A DNA stretch of 64,000 nucleotides from the NCBI GenBank assembly GCA_963281155.1, contig CAUJLY010000001.1:6510001-6574000 (forward strand), read 5' to 3'. The notes under the pieces were generated by a model. It made no database searches and had not been told where the DNA came from. It saw only the letters and a list, made by a program, of their open reading frames with translations. This DNA is from Rhabditophanes sp. KR3021 (lineage: Eukaryota; Nematoda; Chromadorea; Rhabditida; Alloionematidae). Made by a program: the position numbers and the translations under genes. Shown in pieces: positions 13,401-25,857 of this stretch. Within the stretch, counting starts at the first letter, position 1, and each line of letters begins with the position of its first letter.

Positions 13401-15701
13401 ATTAAAGGTTCGTTCTATTTCGTGCAGAATTCAACGGACAATCTTGAATTCCTTAAAGCGTCGTAGATATTCCGATACTTCTAACGAAGCTATTGAAGGT
13501 TCTAAGTGTAAAGATGATAAATATCCGGCAAATTATGATGATAGGTTTGTGGTAGACGTGCTTTTTTGATGGTCACAAACCTTTAGCCTTTTTCTTTCTA
13601 TTATTTTCGTTACTGTTAAGGTGCAAACTATTTGGCATGTCAATACTTACTAAAATCCTTTTTATATATCGTACAAATGAAATGATTGTCAATTTATTAA
13701 ACCTAATGCTTCGTTTCAGTGTTAAACCAAATAATGGAATGACCATGCAAAACTCAATCTTGAATAAATTTAGATCTTCTAAAAAAGTAAATCGAAATGA
13801 AAACTCAACAGGAAACGGGCGTTCTACTTCCTCGGATAAATGCAATCAACCTACCATTAGAAATTTACTCGTTCCCAAAGCACATGACAACATTTCAATG
13901 ATGTCCGAGTCAGAATTATCAGAAATGGGAGCATTAGGATTTAGTTTAGGATCTTGGAAATCTAAAACTCGTACTAATCCATCGCACAAACGGCAACACG
14001 AGGAGACATTAATGAATCATAAAATGATAACAACTACGCAGTCGATGGCTGCCGATGGTAAGTTGATTAGTTGTTTAGTGTTAATGGTCCTTGTTTTAAC
14101 CTAATTATGAATTGATGTAATTAACAGCATTTTTTGTTTAAACCACATTAGTCAATTGCTTTTGAATATCTAATTGTTGTTGGAGATTTAAGTTAATAAG
14201 ATTGAGTTTTGGATATTGAACCGCTGTTGTAAAGTGCTTTTAAATTAATAATTATTTCAAAAATTGACATTTCTTCAGGTAATTATGTAAATAACACACG
14301 TCCTCATCGCTCAAAATCTATTACTGATAATGATTCTAACATTGCATCTACTTCAGATGCTTTTCAGCGTCGTTCATTTTCGTGTGAAGATCCATCGGCT
14401 GAACCTTTGGAAAAGCCAAGAATAGAAAATGTTCTCAACGACTATACTTTTATGATTGCTCCTATGTATAACTGGTTAGAATCTTTAAAGGATAAACAAC
14501 GAAACATTGATAATAGTGTGTATAATGGTCCGGGTAATAATGAAGATCCGTTAGCATCTTTATGGGGTCAGTTCAATGCTTGTACATCTCAGCCTCGACA
14601 ATCAGTTGAATACAATATCGGTATATCTACTAGCCTATCTGTTTTTAAGTTAGGTGTAATCAGTTTATTACACCATTTATTTTCACTTTCCTAAATTTTG
14701 TATTTTTTTGTGATTTCTGTTGGTAATTTAAGTAATTAAATGTGGTATATATTTTTTTCATACTACTTTACCTATTTTTTACTCCTATAAAGTTTTAAAT
14801 TAAGGATGCTTCATGCATTTGTTTTGCACCAGTTTATATGACATCACAATCTCCTAAACAAAAACTATAACTTTTCCTAGCTTTTACAGATGATGAAGTA
14901 CCTTCTATAAGACCAAAAACGATGGAAGAATTTACTCCTGCTTTGAAGAATGCCATTCGTGCCATAAGGCGAATTCAATTACTTGTAGCTAGGAGAAAAA
15001 TCAGACAATGCTTGCAGCCATATGATCTAAAAGTAAGTCCATTATAATGTTAATAATATCCATAAATTGATATAGGACGTTATTGAACAACAAACAGCAA
15101 GTCATGTAGAGTTACAAGCAAGAGTAAAGCAAGTACAACTTAGGTTGGATTGTATCGTGGGGAAACAAGTGAGCAAGGAAGATTTAAAAATGAGTATCGC
15201 GTCAAGAGTATTAAAAGTCGAGAAGACTGTTGAAAAGATTGACAAAAAGGTTGATTTGCTGGTTGAAATGTTTTTGGAAGATAGACGAATCCAATTGGGA
15301 GGAGTTACTAATAGACAAGAAGGAAGAAGTCCGCCGCATAGTGCTCTCGCAAGGTTCAGTGGGTCGCCAAAACCAAACTATGGTAGAAATTTATCTCACG
15401 ATTTCAGTCTTGATCAATCTTACAGTTCAAAAGTAAAACAAGAAAGATCTGTAAGTCCAGGGTCCAAAATTTCTCTTCCAACCAGAACTGTAAACTTAAA
15501 CAAATCAGAGTCATTAAATAAGCCAAATACATATGATTTTTCAAAGAACAATAGCACAAACAAAGTTACAAATTCATCCCCCCTGCACCAATATCATCAG
15601 AAAGCTCAAATTCTAATTTGAATTCAGCCAATATAAATCGCGTTACTAGAATTGATCTAGACAATATAAATGCTGATGAAGCTGAAACGCTTTTAAACTA
15701 A
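10436..15701 (+). CDS. KCNQ-type voltage-gated potassium channel (5' end missing)
   Basis: Voltage-gated K+ channel subunit of the plasma membrane. Exons in phase: 10436-10607, 11344-11444, 11878-12247, 12295-12470, 12507-12632, 12905-12912 (8 nt), 12961-about 13263, about 13372-13542, 13720-14057, 14279-14620, 14890-15032, 15076-15701. Visible KCNQ features are F-L-E-R-P-R-G before S1, an S4 with regularly spaced Arg after [10 protein letters not shown], the post-pore motif [17 protein letters not shown], a calmodulin-binding helix A (A-A-T-L-I-Q), helix B, and the assembly-type C-terminal coiled coil after D-V-I-E-Q. The pore reads S-G-V-G-Y-G-D instead of T-T-I-G-Y-G-D. The junction near 13263/13372 needs a donor inside a TAG and is uncertain. 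Frame is lost at a C run at 15578-15583: the continuous frame stops at 15621, and a shifted frame continues to 15701. The start codon was not found. Confidence 0.93.
10608..11343 (+). other. KCNQ intron (736 nt)
   Basis: GTAAGT donor and TTACAG acceptor, phase 1. Nothing else is recognisable inside. Confidence 0.7.
11445..11877 (+). other. KCNQ intron (433 nt)
   Basis: GTAAGT donor and TTCCAG acceptor, phase 0. The minus-strand open frame inside looks like chance. Confidence 0.65.
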
Positions 15702-16020
15702 TTTATTAATTGGCAATAACTATTTAACTTTATATAAAATGTAATATGATTATTAAGTCTTTTATTTGCATCTTCTCTTTAAAACTAACTTATATAAAAT
15801 TGTTGGGAAAGAGCTGAAAGTGAGTCCAGATAAATAAATGCAAAACTTTTATTTAAACAAGTAAATTAAGACTGATTTTGTTACCAAATCAAAGCATAAT
15901 AAATGAAAATAGTAAAGGATAATTTAAATATAATTAAATCTTAATAAATAAATTTACACTAATAATCAAATTATCCAAGCTATACAACAAAAATAAACAT
16001 AATGGAATATAAATAAACAA
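15702..16020. other. shared 3' region of convergent KCNQ and CSTF3 genes
   Basis: About 320 nt between two converging stops. It contains AATAAA-type hexamers on the + strand near 15830 and TTTATT (AATAAA on the minus strand) near 15850. No gene seen. Confidence 0.5.
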
Positions 16021-19000
16021 TTACAATTTAGAATATTTTGATAGTTGAGTTTTGATTTGCAAGCGTCTTTTAAACACATCCCCTTTGTTCCATGTTCCGT
16101 CTTTATTTGAATCTTTTACTCTAATTGAATTTATGCTTGTTAAGTTTTCTGGATCATTTCTTGAAGATGTCATTACAGATTCAGAGAATTGTTTTTTAAC
16201 TTCTATTAGTTGAGCAATCATCTTATTGGCAGGGTCATTTGCAGGGTTGATTACACCTAAACTACTGCGAGTACCATGAATTGATTGGAAGTTAGTAAAA
16301 TTGGTTTCTAAGAGTCTAAAACTATCCTCGACATTGATAAACGGACCAGAAAATTGCGATGACTTAACAATACTTTGTAGCAATCGAATAATAGAATTGG
16401 GTGGCTGATACTCACCTCTTTCAAAATATTGAATCTGTTTTAGAGGTTCAGGCTTAAATGGCGCCCAAGCTTTTAATAGTGGCATAATTAATCCTTCTGT
16501 TCTGTCGATATTTACAACTTTCTTAGTTTCTTTGGCAAGAGCTACAACTGCCGCTGTAGATGGGTTGAAAATCACAACATTCTTTGTATTTAAATATGCT
16601 TGCTTCTTCTTATGTCTAAATTTTCGAATTGAAGGATCTAAAACCACTTTCACAGCTAATTCGCTGACTTGTTCTTCAGTATCTCTACCTTTCTTGACAA
16701 TTGGTCTAACCAAAGTATGGTAAGAACCAAGTTTACACTGCTCTGGTGTTAAAGGCATCAAACCATCATATGAATATCTGTCTGTGTAATTTTGAACCGT
16801 CTTGTATTTGTAAACTTTTGACACCGATTCCCTCCTCTTTTCTTCAATTTCTTTTATAGAATTACCTTTTTCATGGTTTAGAACATATTTATACAACATT
16901 TCCCACGCCTCAATTTTGTCATTCCCACTTATTGAAGGCAAATTGATGTAATTGAAAAATTGTTCCTTAATTAATTCTTTGTTAGACTGTTTAAAGGTTA
17001 AATTCAACCACTCTTTTTCTAACAAACTCAATTTTCCAAACTTGTCTTGAGAATGTTTAAAAATATTAAAAGCAACGTTCTTATTCTTCAGCGATCGGAA
17101 TTCAATATTAGCCGCAGCAATGTATGGCAAACAGGAGCACCTTTCATCTGAACGCATTTGTCTAAACACGATCCGATACTTTTCAGCTCCAAGACATCTT
17201 CTGGTGAATTGCATGTAATTTATGTAGATAAGATTAACATCAAATTTGTTTTCATTATCTTTATTCAAAAGAAGCTTGTAATATTCTTGGACCATCTTAT
17301 AATGCTTCCTTTCTTCTAAGTAATAAACAAAGCAAAAATGGAACATTAAGCAGTGTTTCATGGTTCCTGCAATAATTTTTTGATAGATGCTGTCTACAAT
17401 TATCTCCACTTCTGAATTCGCTAGTAGATCACAGCGAGACTCCATCTTCTCGAATGAATCAAGATGAAACATTATTACCTGATAGCATAGAGAGGGATGT
17501 CTGCCGAAACGGAGCAAGTATTGTTCATAGACAAAGGAAATTCTTTTAAAACGTTCAACAGGTTCTTCGATCTTCATGCTTGATTTTTTTTCGAAATTAA
17601 TAATTCTTTGCCATAGCGCACGCTGCTTTTTTTCATCCGGAAGTTGAGCGCGTCTGGGAACAGAATATCTTTCTAAATCAACGCCTTTATACAATTTTTG
17701 ATAGTCTTTCATGTACTTTTTGATCTTGTTGTAGTCTTTCATCCTTTCAGCAATAGCTCTTTCGCTTCTATCCGTGGCATGTCCGTTAATCTTCTTTTCA
17801 TATTGTTGATATTCTACAAATAATCCATCAATTCCATTCATTGGCACTTGGAATGCTTTTGTGAATTGCTTGCGAATCGCTGAAACTTTTTGATTTTCTG
17901 CATATGGCCCGTTTGCTTCTACATTCTCCAGGAATTGAATGTAATTCTTGTACAAAGGCAAGGCATTGTAATCATTTCCAATATTTGAAATAGCATGTTC
18001 ATATGCGTTTGCTAATATTTCTCTAAATTCAGGCAATGTTTTTTTAGTGGTTTTAATATATTCAACGTAAAAAGTGTAATAAGAAATGTTTCGAATACTT
18101 GGCAAACTTTCTTGGAAAGCCTTTTCTGCTAATTCTGAATTTCCCAACCTCAACTAAAAGAATATTAAGTTATTGTGGTTGGTTGCTATGTAACTTACCT
18201 CATGTTCAATATAAGATTTCCAACATTCAGCGTTGTTTGGGAATTGCTTTAATAAGCATGCATAGAATCCTCTTTCCCTCTCTGTCATTTCATTTTCTTG
18301 AATTTCACTCACCAATTGCTTCCAAGAAGCAACGTCCCACAAGTTGGATTTAATTCTCTTTTCTAATGACATACTATTAGCTTTTGCCAAACTTTGAGTT
18401 GGTCGAATTTTCATTCTGAATCGTCTGCTCTTATTCATCAAAGCTTTTTTGACTAATTTCTCCTCATGCTGTTCATTTAACTTTACGGACAGAATACTTC
18501 TGATCTTTTGAAGCAATCTTTTTTTGAGAGTTAAATTATGTGTTTTTTTTTCAGATGATGTCAATTTGACATGAACAGGTATTAAGTTCAAAATGATATC
18601 GGAATTATTTTGAACCCTATGATGATTATCTTGTATTTCCATTCTTCTCTTCACCATCTTTTCTCGCAGTAAGGATTTGATTTGATTTTCAAAGTTAAGG
18701 TTCTTTACTTTATTGGAATCTTTTACACATTCCTCGATAAATTGATCATATCTTACCCTATAGTACTTTGGAGCACATAGGAAGTAAACTGAGTTCATCC
18801 ATATTTCATTTGAAACAGCTTTATGGAGACGACCAAGTCCTAATTTGCCATTCCATTTCCAAGCATAATCTTCATCTTTCGAGGGTGGTGTTATTTCTCT
18901 GTCATCCTGTAACTTCCTATTAAGATTAAACTTTCGCTTCATCTGAATTAAGGCAGTCACAAGCCCCTTGATTTCATGGTGACTTTTTCCCTTGTGCCGA

Positions 19001-19536
19001 ATTAGTGGTCCAAGTCTGGGTTTTCTTAAATCAACAGTAAAATCAACTCCATCTTTACTTAGTGATTTTTGGGGTCCAAATCCATTGTTAATAAATTTGC
19101 CATTTTGCCCTAGTTTTCTTTTTCTTGAATCATTAGCACCGATTCGTTTGTTTTGCAAAGTGTTATTTTGATAGTTCGAAACATTACCGAAATTGTTGAA
19201 GAAACGGTTATTATAGCCAGGTTGCATGCCATTGTAATGATTTGTTCTGGGCTGGTTATTAAAGTTGTTACGAAGACTGCTAGAATCGTTTTTTATGGCG
19301 GCAGCTCGATGCCATGTAGAATTTGAGTCTTTCCTAACAAAATGTGCACCATAATTTGGTTGATATGGTCTTTTTACAATATCATTTGTTTTATTTCTTG
19401 TGGCAAAAGAAGCTGGCTGACCGTAAGATCCCCTTCTGTTACTGAAAGATGGACTCGATTGATTCCAACCACCTCTCGAATTTGGCGGATATCGTTGATT
19501 CGGTGGGAAACGCTGCTGGCCATCGTTAGAATACAT
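16021..19536 (-). CDS. CSTF3: cleavage stimulation factor subunit 3 (CstF-77) with long N-terminal extension
   Basis: CstF-77 is the HAT-repeat scaffold of the CstF complex that binds the downstream element during pre-mRNA 3' end cleavage in the nucleus. Two exons, 19536-18199 and 18153-16021, flank a 45-nt GTAAGT...TTTTAG intron, giving about 1156 residues. HAT repeats start near residue 390 (L-E-K-R-I-K-S-N) and run across the junction (C-W-K-S-Y-I-E-H-E, then L-R-L-G-N). The Y-A-E-N-Q, D-R-Y and C-terminal G-P-F-I-N-V-E-D blocks match the family from the HAT-C to the hinge and Rna15-binding region. Vertebrate CSTF3 is about 717 residues, so roughly 385 residues are extra. These are Asn/Gly/Arg-rich for the first 130 or so and then basic and helical; I do not recognise them. 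No stop or splice signal separates the parts. The ATG at 19536 is the first in frame. Confidence 0.9.
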
Positions 19537-20869
19537 TATTAGAGCGAAAAATCAAAAGTAATAATTGTATGATGGCTCCTTCAGGTAGAGATCAGGACCC
19601 GGATTCAGGTGACAAACAGATTGAAATAACAATTTTATTTAGGTACTACAAGAACTATAAAAGGATATTGATATAACAACTGATTACAATAAACCTACCC
19701 CAACACTTTTACTAGCTTCTGTGGGCTTCTTTAGTTCTTAACGATAAACGAGGTCTAAGAGGACCAACTCGGTTTCTAAAATTAGACGATAATATTAGTT
19801 ATAAGATAAGCAAGTTATAACAAAAAGGGTTAGCAAGCCCATTACACAACAATCGTTTCGTAATGAAAACATCAGAATGAGAAGCGGGAGTTAAGAGGAA
19901 TTTGGTGTTGCGCATCTTCATAAAACAACTTTATGTTTTACTCAAGTGAATAAATTATAAGATGTAAAACAAACTTGCATGGAATATTCTCCAGAGTTAA
20001 TATGCGTTTTTACAATACCAATGCTGAGGCACCAACTTAATCTATTAGAATGCGTGTTTCTCCAATAACATTGCTGAGATACAAACTGTAATCTAATGGA
20101 TGTGCGTTCCCCAATAACTTGGTTAAGACAACAACTTTAACATTTACATATTATTGCCTAAGTTAAACTATAAGTAATTTAAAGAAAATGAAGGTAAAAT
20201 TGCCAGACTTTAAATACTTCCAACGTAAAATCATTTGACTTGAAATAATTTTAGCGCAAACACACTATCTTTAGGGGAATTAATTGTTTTTATAAAATCT
20301 CAAAGCTTTACTTATTGCAAATAATAAAGCAAGTTTAGTTATGCCCCTATCAAAACTAAGATATTTTCTCAGAATTATACCATACTGCTAAAAATGATTA
20401 AACGTTTAAAGAACCAGTAAATATACAAATTGTATATTCGTTTATGTAAATTTTGTACGATAAAGTGTAAATTGGTTGTTTAATTTTTAGCTGCTATGTT
20501 TTATTAATTGAAAATAAATAAAATCGTTGAATTATCTTTATTTTAAACCTCGAACAAAAATGAACTTTGAACAACATTAATTTTGGAATTTGAATTCCGA
20601 AATGAATTTATTATTGATAAGATGTTATTTCGTTTAATTAAGTTTGCTGTTTCGTAGAAAACAAGGACAAAACAAATGATAAAATGAATCAGATAAAATG
20701 TGTTTTATTGAGGAAAAGTCTTCCTTATAAATAATCAAAATATAATATAAATTGGAATTAACATTATAATCTATGTGATTTATCATCACAGTTTATTATG
20801 TTGAAAAGTTTATCTGAGCAAATGAGATTCAATTTAAATAATAATTTAAGCAGATTAGAATAATTATTT
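19537..20869. other. intergenic, with possible 35-codon ORF and a tandem repeat
   Basis: Mostly featureless. A plus-strand ORF of 35 codons (19569-19676, opening M-M-A-P-S-G) lies 33 nt from the CSTF3 start and diverges from it. It is too short to claim. A minus-strand Arg-rich open piece near 19730-19790 follows an AG but has no start. The tandem repeat at 20001-20145 is listed separately. Confidence 0.4.
20001..20145. repeat. imperfect tandem repeat, about 49 bp x 3
   Basis: Three consecutive units start near 20001, 20050 and 20100. Each begins with a TGCG(T)-type core, then CCAATA/CCAATAAC, then GCTGAG/TTAAGA, then CAACTTAA-like sequence. The copies differ by several substitutions. Confidence 0.55.
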
Positions 20870-22377
20870 TTAATCCATTGTAAATTCCAAAAAAGGTTGA
20901 ATCTTGGGCATTGGTTTATTTATTTTTCTAAAATTCTCAATGCTAAGTAAAACTTGTAATTTAAAATATTCTTTAAATTTATTTCCGAAGTGAAAGAAAG
21001 TTCCAATCATGCCTAGTATTTCACAATATCTAGTTGACATTTGCGAACCATTCCCTGAACGCATAAGATTTTGCTGCAAAGCCAATGAATAAGTGTCTTT
21101 TTCCTGAACGAGTGTTTTCCTTCCCTCATCTGAAATATTTTGCTGATTAATACAACATAAAAGAAGAATTTTGATAATTGAATGTTCTTCAATTGTTGGT
21201 TTTAATCTTCTGTACATTGTAACAATTGTTGTGCAAACATCGATAACTAGTGCGGGAATGGGATGGGGATAAGTTAGAATTGGAATATAATTATCACTAT
21301 ATGTTGCTGTGGAATAATTGTTTATATGACAAAAAAAGCAGTTATCCGCTAACATGATGGATATTCCACTAAATTTAATCACTTCCATTTGATCGCAGAT
21401 TGACATATTTGTAAAGAAAGGAATTGTTTTGGCCCAATCTAAAACAAGAAAGCAACCATCATACAATCTATGTTTATAATTTTTTACTTTCTCCTGATGT
21501 TGCACGTCACAAATACTTGGACTCGATTTTCTGAAGAAACTTTTTAGACTTTCGCGTCCAAATTTTCCCAATTCACATTCTTTTCTAAACAACTCATTAA
21601 TATTCATGTCAACAAAATGAGGATTATGATACAGTTTTTCCCGAAACTTTTGAAACTTTGTTTCTGTATAACATAATGAATTGAGAAAATATTGTGATAG
21701 AACATCATCCCTAATAATTCGTGGACTAAGTACACAACTAGTCAGCTGTTTCGCTACAACTATTGCTTTTAATGAATCATCCATACGATCACTTTTCTCA
21801 ACTTCAAATGTACTTTGAGCACTTTTACTTTTTTGTTTGCATTTAATGACAACTAAAATTTATTCAAATTTAATTTTTATATTAATCATACCTTCGGGTT
21901 TCATCCCAATCTCTAGGCACATTTTCATTCGGCATGCCTTACATTTGTTTGGCTTAAAAGCCAAGTCACAATCATTGTTGTATTTGCATTTGTATGTTTT
22001 TCCACTACATACTTTTCTTCTATAATGGAGAAGTTTAAAATATTATTAAATTTAATAAACTCTTACCGAAAAAAAACCTGAAATATAGTTTGTTTAATTA
22101 ATTTAATTACATTTTAAAAAGAATTTGTTATTGTCAGTGATTAAATGACATCATCAACATTTTAATGGAATCATGAAACAATAATTTGTTTAAACTATTC
22201 ATTTTATCAACTAAATGTCGAAATTGTCGCTATTACCTTACAAGAATTGCAAATATTACAAAAATAGTGAATTTCTTTCGTTTCCACAGAACACACTTTA
22301 CAAGCCTTTGGCTGTAACTGTGAAAAAACAGAATCAGTGTTGTTTGAACTCTGAGTGGAAACTGGATCATAATTCAT
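20870..22377 (-). CDS. nuclear hormone receptor, nematode supplementary type (receptor A)
   Basis: A DNA-binding, probably ligand-regulated transcription factor. Four exons join in phase: 22377-22237, 22077-22067 (11 nt), 22019-21892 and 21852-20870, giving about 420 residues. The first zinc finger is C-x2-C...C-x2-C, ending C-N-S-C-K. The 11-nt exon supplies V-F-F-R of the recognition helix, completing C-K-V-F-F-R-R. The second finger ends C-K-A-C-R-M-K-M-C-L, then G-M. A linker leads to a roughly 300-residue helical ligand-binding domain that includes W-A-K-T-I-P-F-F. Introns are 159, 47 and 39 nt. The ATG at 22377 precedes the finger by about 26 residues, typical for the family. It is one of three receptors within 13 kb. 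The ortholog cannot be assigned. Confidence 0.9.
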
Positions 22378-23177
22378 TATCTCTAGTAAAGATCTTAATT
22401 TAAAAGTTTAATAAACCTGAAAAGATATATTCGCAATTAAATATTTGGATTAAGCATGCACATAGAGCATCAGCGATTAAACGATACTTAAAGGCAATGT
22501 CAAACATTGTTATTATAGCTGTCTACAAAGTACATTCCCAATAATGATAAATAATTAGTTAATATTATATTGATACGAAGGCAGATAAATACGTAACAAC
22601 TTTTAAAAAGCATGTATATTGGAAAATCACATACATACTTTTATTCTAAAAGTTTTGTTGTATGTTAAAAAGCATAAATAAAATATGCTCAAATAAATTG
22701 CACTTATAAAAATTAAATCACATTGATTAATAGAAAGATGAGTAGTAGATTAATCTAAAAAAAGGAATGGAAGTAACTTTATCAATGGTGTGTATGTGCG
22801 ACAATGTAAAAACGAGACGATGTGTTTAAATACAGATGTTTAAATGTGATCATTATCAAGTTGAAGCATTTTGTATGCGACTAGTTTATAGTTTTGTCAC
22901 ATTTGCATTACAACACATTATTATAAAGTCTGGCACTATATTTACTCACCTGCTATTTGCTTTGAGAAAAGGGACTTCTAGGAAACGAAGACTAAAAGTT
23001 ATAAGTCCATGAAATCAGTTTTCCGTCCTATAAATTTATTCATACTTAAAGTATATATCCTGTTAGGTTAATTAGAGCCTTAAATATTGCATAAATTTAT
23101 TTATTGATATAAATATAGCTTCATATTGTAGAAAGGAAATTACATATTAACGCAAAAATATTTATCAACGTTGTTTA
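22378..23177. other. intergenic, no gene seen
   Basis: 800 nt upstream of receptor A and downstream of the ENY2-like gene. It probably holds the receptor promoter and the ENY2-like 3' UTR. No repeat or coding signal seen. Confidence 0.5.
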
Positions 23178-23679
23178 TCATTTTTTGATCTTATCTAAGT
23201 ATGTTTTAAAATTTGTATTTTCCCCACTTTCTTCATTTTGAGTCACAACATTGAAATTCAATGGAACATACATTCCACTAAAGGGAGCAGGAGCTTCGTT
23301 GGCATTTGAGGCTTCAAGAATATTATGGAACTCATCGCAACGTTTCTTATTCTTAAGTTGTACTGTTTTTTGTTTAAGGAATTCAGTCAAATCCTGAATA
23401 TCAATCTTACCAGTACCGCGATTGAGCTAAAATACATGTTTATTTATTTGAATAACCGTCATTAAGAATTAAAGTTTAATGGGCAAAACATACACGAGTG
23501 GAAATGAAGTCTCTTTGAACTTCGTCAACCTGGCTTTTGAATCCGGCTTTGATTAGATGCTCAGTGAACAATTTTTGAATTTGAGGAGTTGACATAAGTT
23601 TCTTGGCGTAATCAGTAATTTCTGCTGATGGGCCATATTTGGAATTATTTTGAGTTGATTCGGTTTTGGTGTTATCCAT
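23178..23679 (-). CDS. small protein, possibly ENY2/Sus1-like
   Basis: Exons 23679-23494 and 23426-23178 (67-nt GTATGT...TTTTAG intron, phase 0) give 144 residues. The central part has the spacing of ENY2/Sus1: hydrophobic helix, L-I-x-x-G-F-K-x-Q, a helix ending D-F-I, then I-D-I-Q-D-L and a basic helix with R near the end. ENY2 proteins are about 100 residues and act in SAGA deubiquitination and TREX-2 mRNA export. This one has about 20 extra residues in front and an acidic/Asn-rich tail of about 50. The similarity is only a remembered pattern, so the family call is tentative, but the two-exon model is clean. It lies between two receptor genes on the same strand. Confidence 0.6.
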
Positions 23680-24494
23680 CGTTAATCAACAAACTATGAA
23701 TGAAAAATTTAATTTATATTATAAAAATAAAAAATAGTGCCAATGAGGCATAATTAATGCAGTTGAGCAAATCGTTGCTTAGAAACTACTGCTATTGATT
23801 CTACTAATTACAATGAAATAACGAAATATCTACCTGGCTTTTTATTAAAAATATTTAGAAAAAAGAAATTAATCGCATAAATAAGTGAAATAATATATGG
23901 GAGAATGTAAATTAATTCATTTATGGAAGAATTTGTTAGTGATGAATACTTTTTATTTAAATAAAGTTTTGGATAATAGGTAGATAAACATGAGTAAGAA
24001 GGGGGGATTCATAAGTACAGTTAGAGGATATAATTATTATTGCGTCATTGCTTTAAGTGCGGTAATATCAAAAAAAGTTTATCTATTTAACAAAGTCGGA
24101 AAGATTGTTTTTTATTACCAGATATTTTGGCATAATAGAAATGAAATAAAAGAATACAATTTTTGCGTGATGAAATGCGATGCAAATTAAAAAATATTGT
24201 ACGAACAAATTCCTGGAAACGCAGTTTTATAGTTTTGATAAATGTGAAGAAAATACATTTAATCACATTCGGTAAAAGCATGTTGGTAAGGAACAATTAA
24301 TTTTTTTATATAAGTTAATTTGAAAGAAAAGGTACATGAAAATGAATGTTTAGAAGGGAAAAGCACATATCGAACATCAAAAGTTATGCGAATTCATTAT
24401 GAATTTAAATGACATTAGTTAAAAAAGTGTAAAACAGTTTAAACATTTAAGACATTTGTAAACCTATGTTACATAAAATACCTAAATTAACGGA
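23680..24494. other. intergenic, no gene seen
   Basis: About 815 nt between same-strand genes. Short A+T-rich open frames here look random. No RNA gene seen. Confidence 0.45.
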
Positions 24495-25857
24495 TTAACA
24501 AAGTTTATCAATTTCAGCTTTTCTCAATTGTTCGTGGATATTTTCTATAACTGCAAATGGCAATACATTGCTATTATCCGGCAAAATATGATTTTGAAAT
24601 CCACACTCAAGAATAGTAATTTTCTGCTTCAATGTCATTGTACAATATTTTGGATGTAATTTTAGTCTAAATAGTTGTCTTTCTGCTTCCACGATATTAT
24701 TAATAATTTTTGTTAGCAGGGTTACTCTTTTCGCACCTTCTTCTCGCCCTAATGTTGTTGTTTGATAATGAGATAATAATTTGAATCCATTCATTTTCTT
24801 TTGTTCAAGAACATTTTGCGTGGAAGAACTATTATATATTGGATCATATGTGCAGCAAAGCATTAATTTAATTATACAATGTTCTTCCAAATTAAGTTTT
24901 GCTTCTCTTAAAGTTCTCTGAATGAAACTATAACCAGTTATGTCAAGTTTTATCAAGCTTTCCTTCGATAGATCTTTTTTGGAGTATTGTGAAAATGTAG
25001 TTGTATGCCCAAATTTCTTGAATGAGAAATAAAATAAATCATCCATCAAAACAAAAGAACTACAATGAAGATCTAAAAGAATGGCTTTATCATTCCTAGG
25101 AAGGGCAGTGAAAAAACTAATATGTTTCATATATTCGTAAGCAAGTTCGTGTTTTGATAATTTTTTGGAACCTTTTATTATCACGACTTTGTTTTCCTCA
25201 ATTTCGTTAAAAACTTTTTCATTGGTATAGTCTATGATATGGCTTAAATTAACACAGTCTAAGTCATTTTTTTGCATGTTAGTTTTTGCCTTAATTAAGT
25301 CAATTAAAGCAAGGGCAATATTTTTGAAAACAATTGCTCTGAACAGTTTATTCTTTTCTTCGATTTGTATAATACTTCGAATTTTGGAATCGTTTTCATT
25401 TAAATCAGGAATGGCAATATAATTATTAGCATTTGAATTAAATACGTTGTTATTGGGTTCGCTCCTTATATAATTGTTGTAATTATTAGGTTCATCTAAA
25501 TATAAAGTTAAATATATAATTAATTAAGAACTATGGAAAATGGATACCATTGGGAATAATTCCGTAAATAAAACATCTCGATAACTTGCACGCCCTGCAT
25601 TGCTTAATTTTATCTCCTCTACAACTGTGATGGTAAGCACAAAAAAGCTGTTTATGAAGAATGGCATGATTTTTTGCAAATCCCAAACAATAATGGCAGG
25701 AACGAGAAAATACTGTTTGTGGAATTAAAGCTTTTTCACAAATCCTACACATTTTTCTAGCAATTTTATCAGTATCTTCATTTCGTTTTACGACATCTCC
25801 GTGAACATTGGGAATAGTTATGAATTTTGTCATTTCATCTATAAAGTTTATTAACAA
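24495..25857 (-). CDS. nuclear hormone receptor with atypical P-box (receptor B)
   Basis: Two exons, 25857-25548 and 25495-24495, with a 52-nt GTATCC...TTTAG intron in phase 1, give about 436 residues. The DNA-binding domain keeps all finger cysteines: C-R-I-C, 13 residues, C-H-Y-C, then C-x5-C-x7-C-x2-C and a basic tail ending C-F-I-Y-G-I. The recognition helix after the second Cys pair reads L-G-F-A-K-N-H-A instead of K-x-F-F-R-R. An Asn-rich hinge of about 25 residues follows, then a helical ligand-binding domain. The start is uncertain: ATG at 25857, or one at 25836 directly after a TTTATAG that could be a trans-splice acceptor. The fold is clearly nuclear receptor, but DNA recognition may be altered or lost. 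Confidence 0.82.

Noticed and set aside
13573..13845. Minus-strand frame opposite KCNQ exon
   Set aside because: It lies antisense to a phase-consistent KCNQ exon and has no features of its own.
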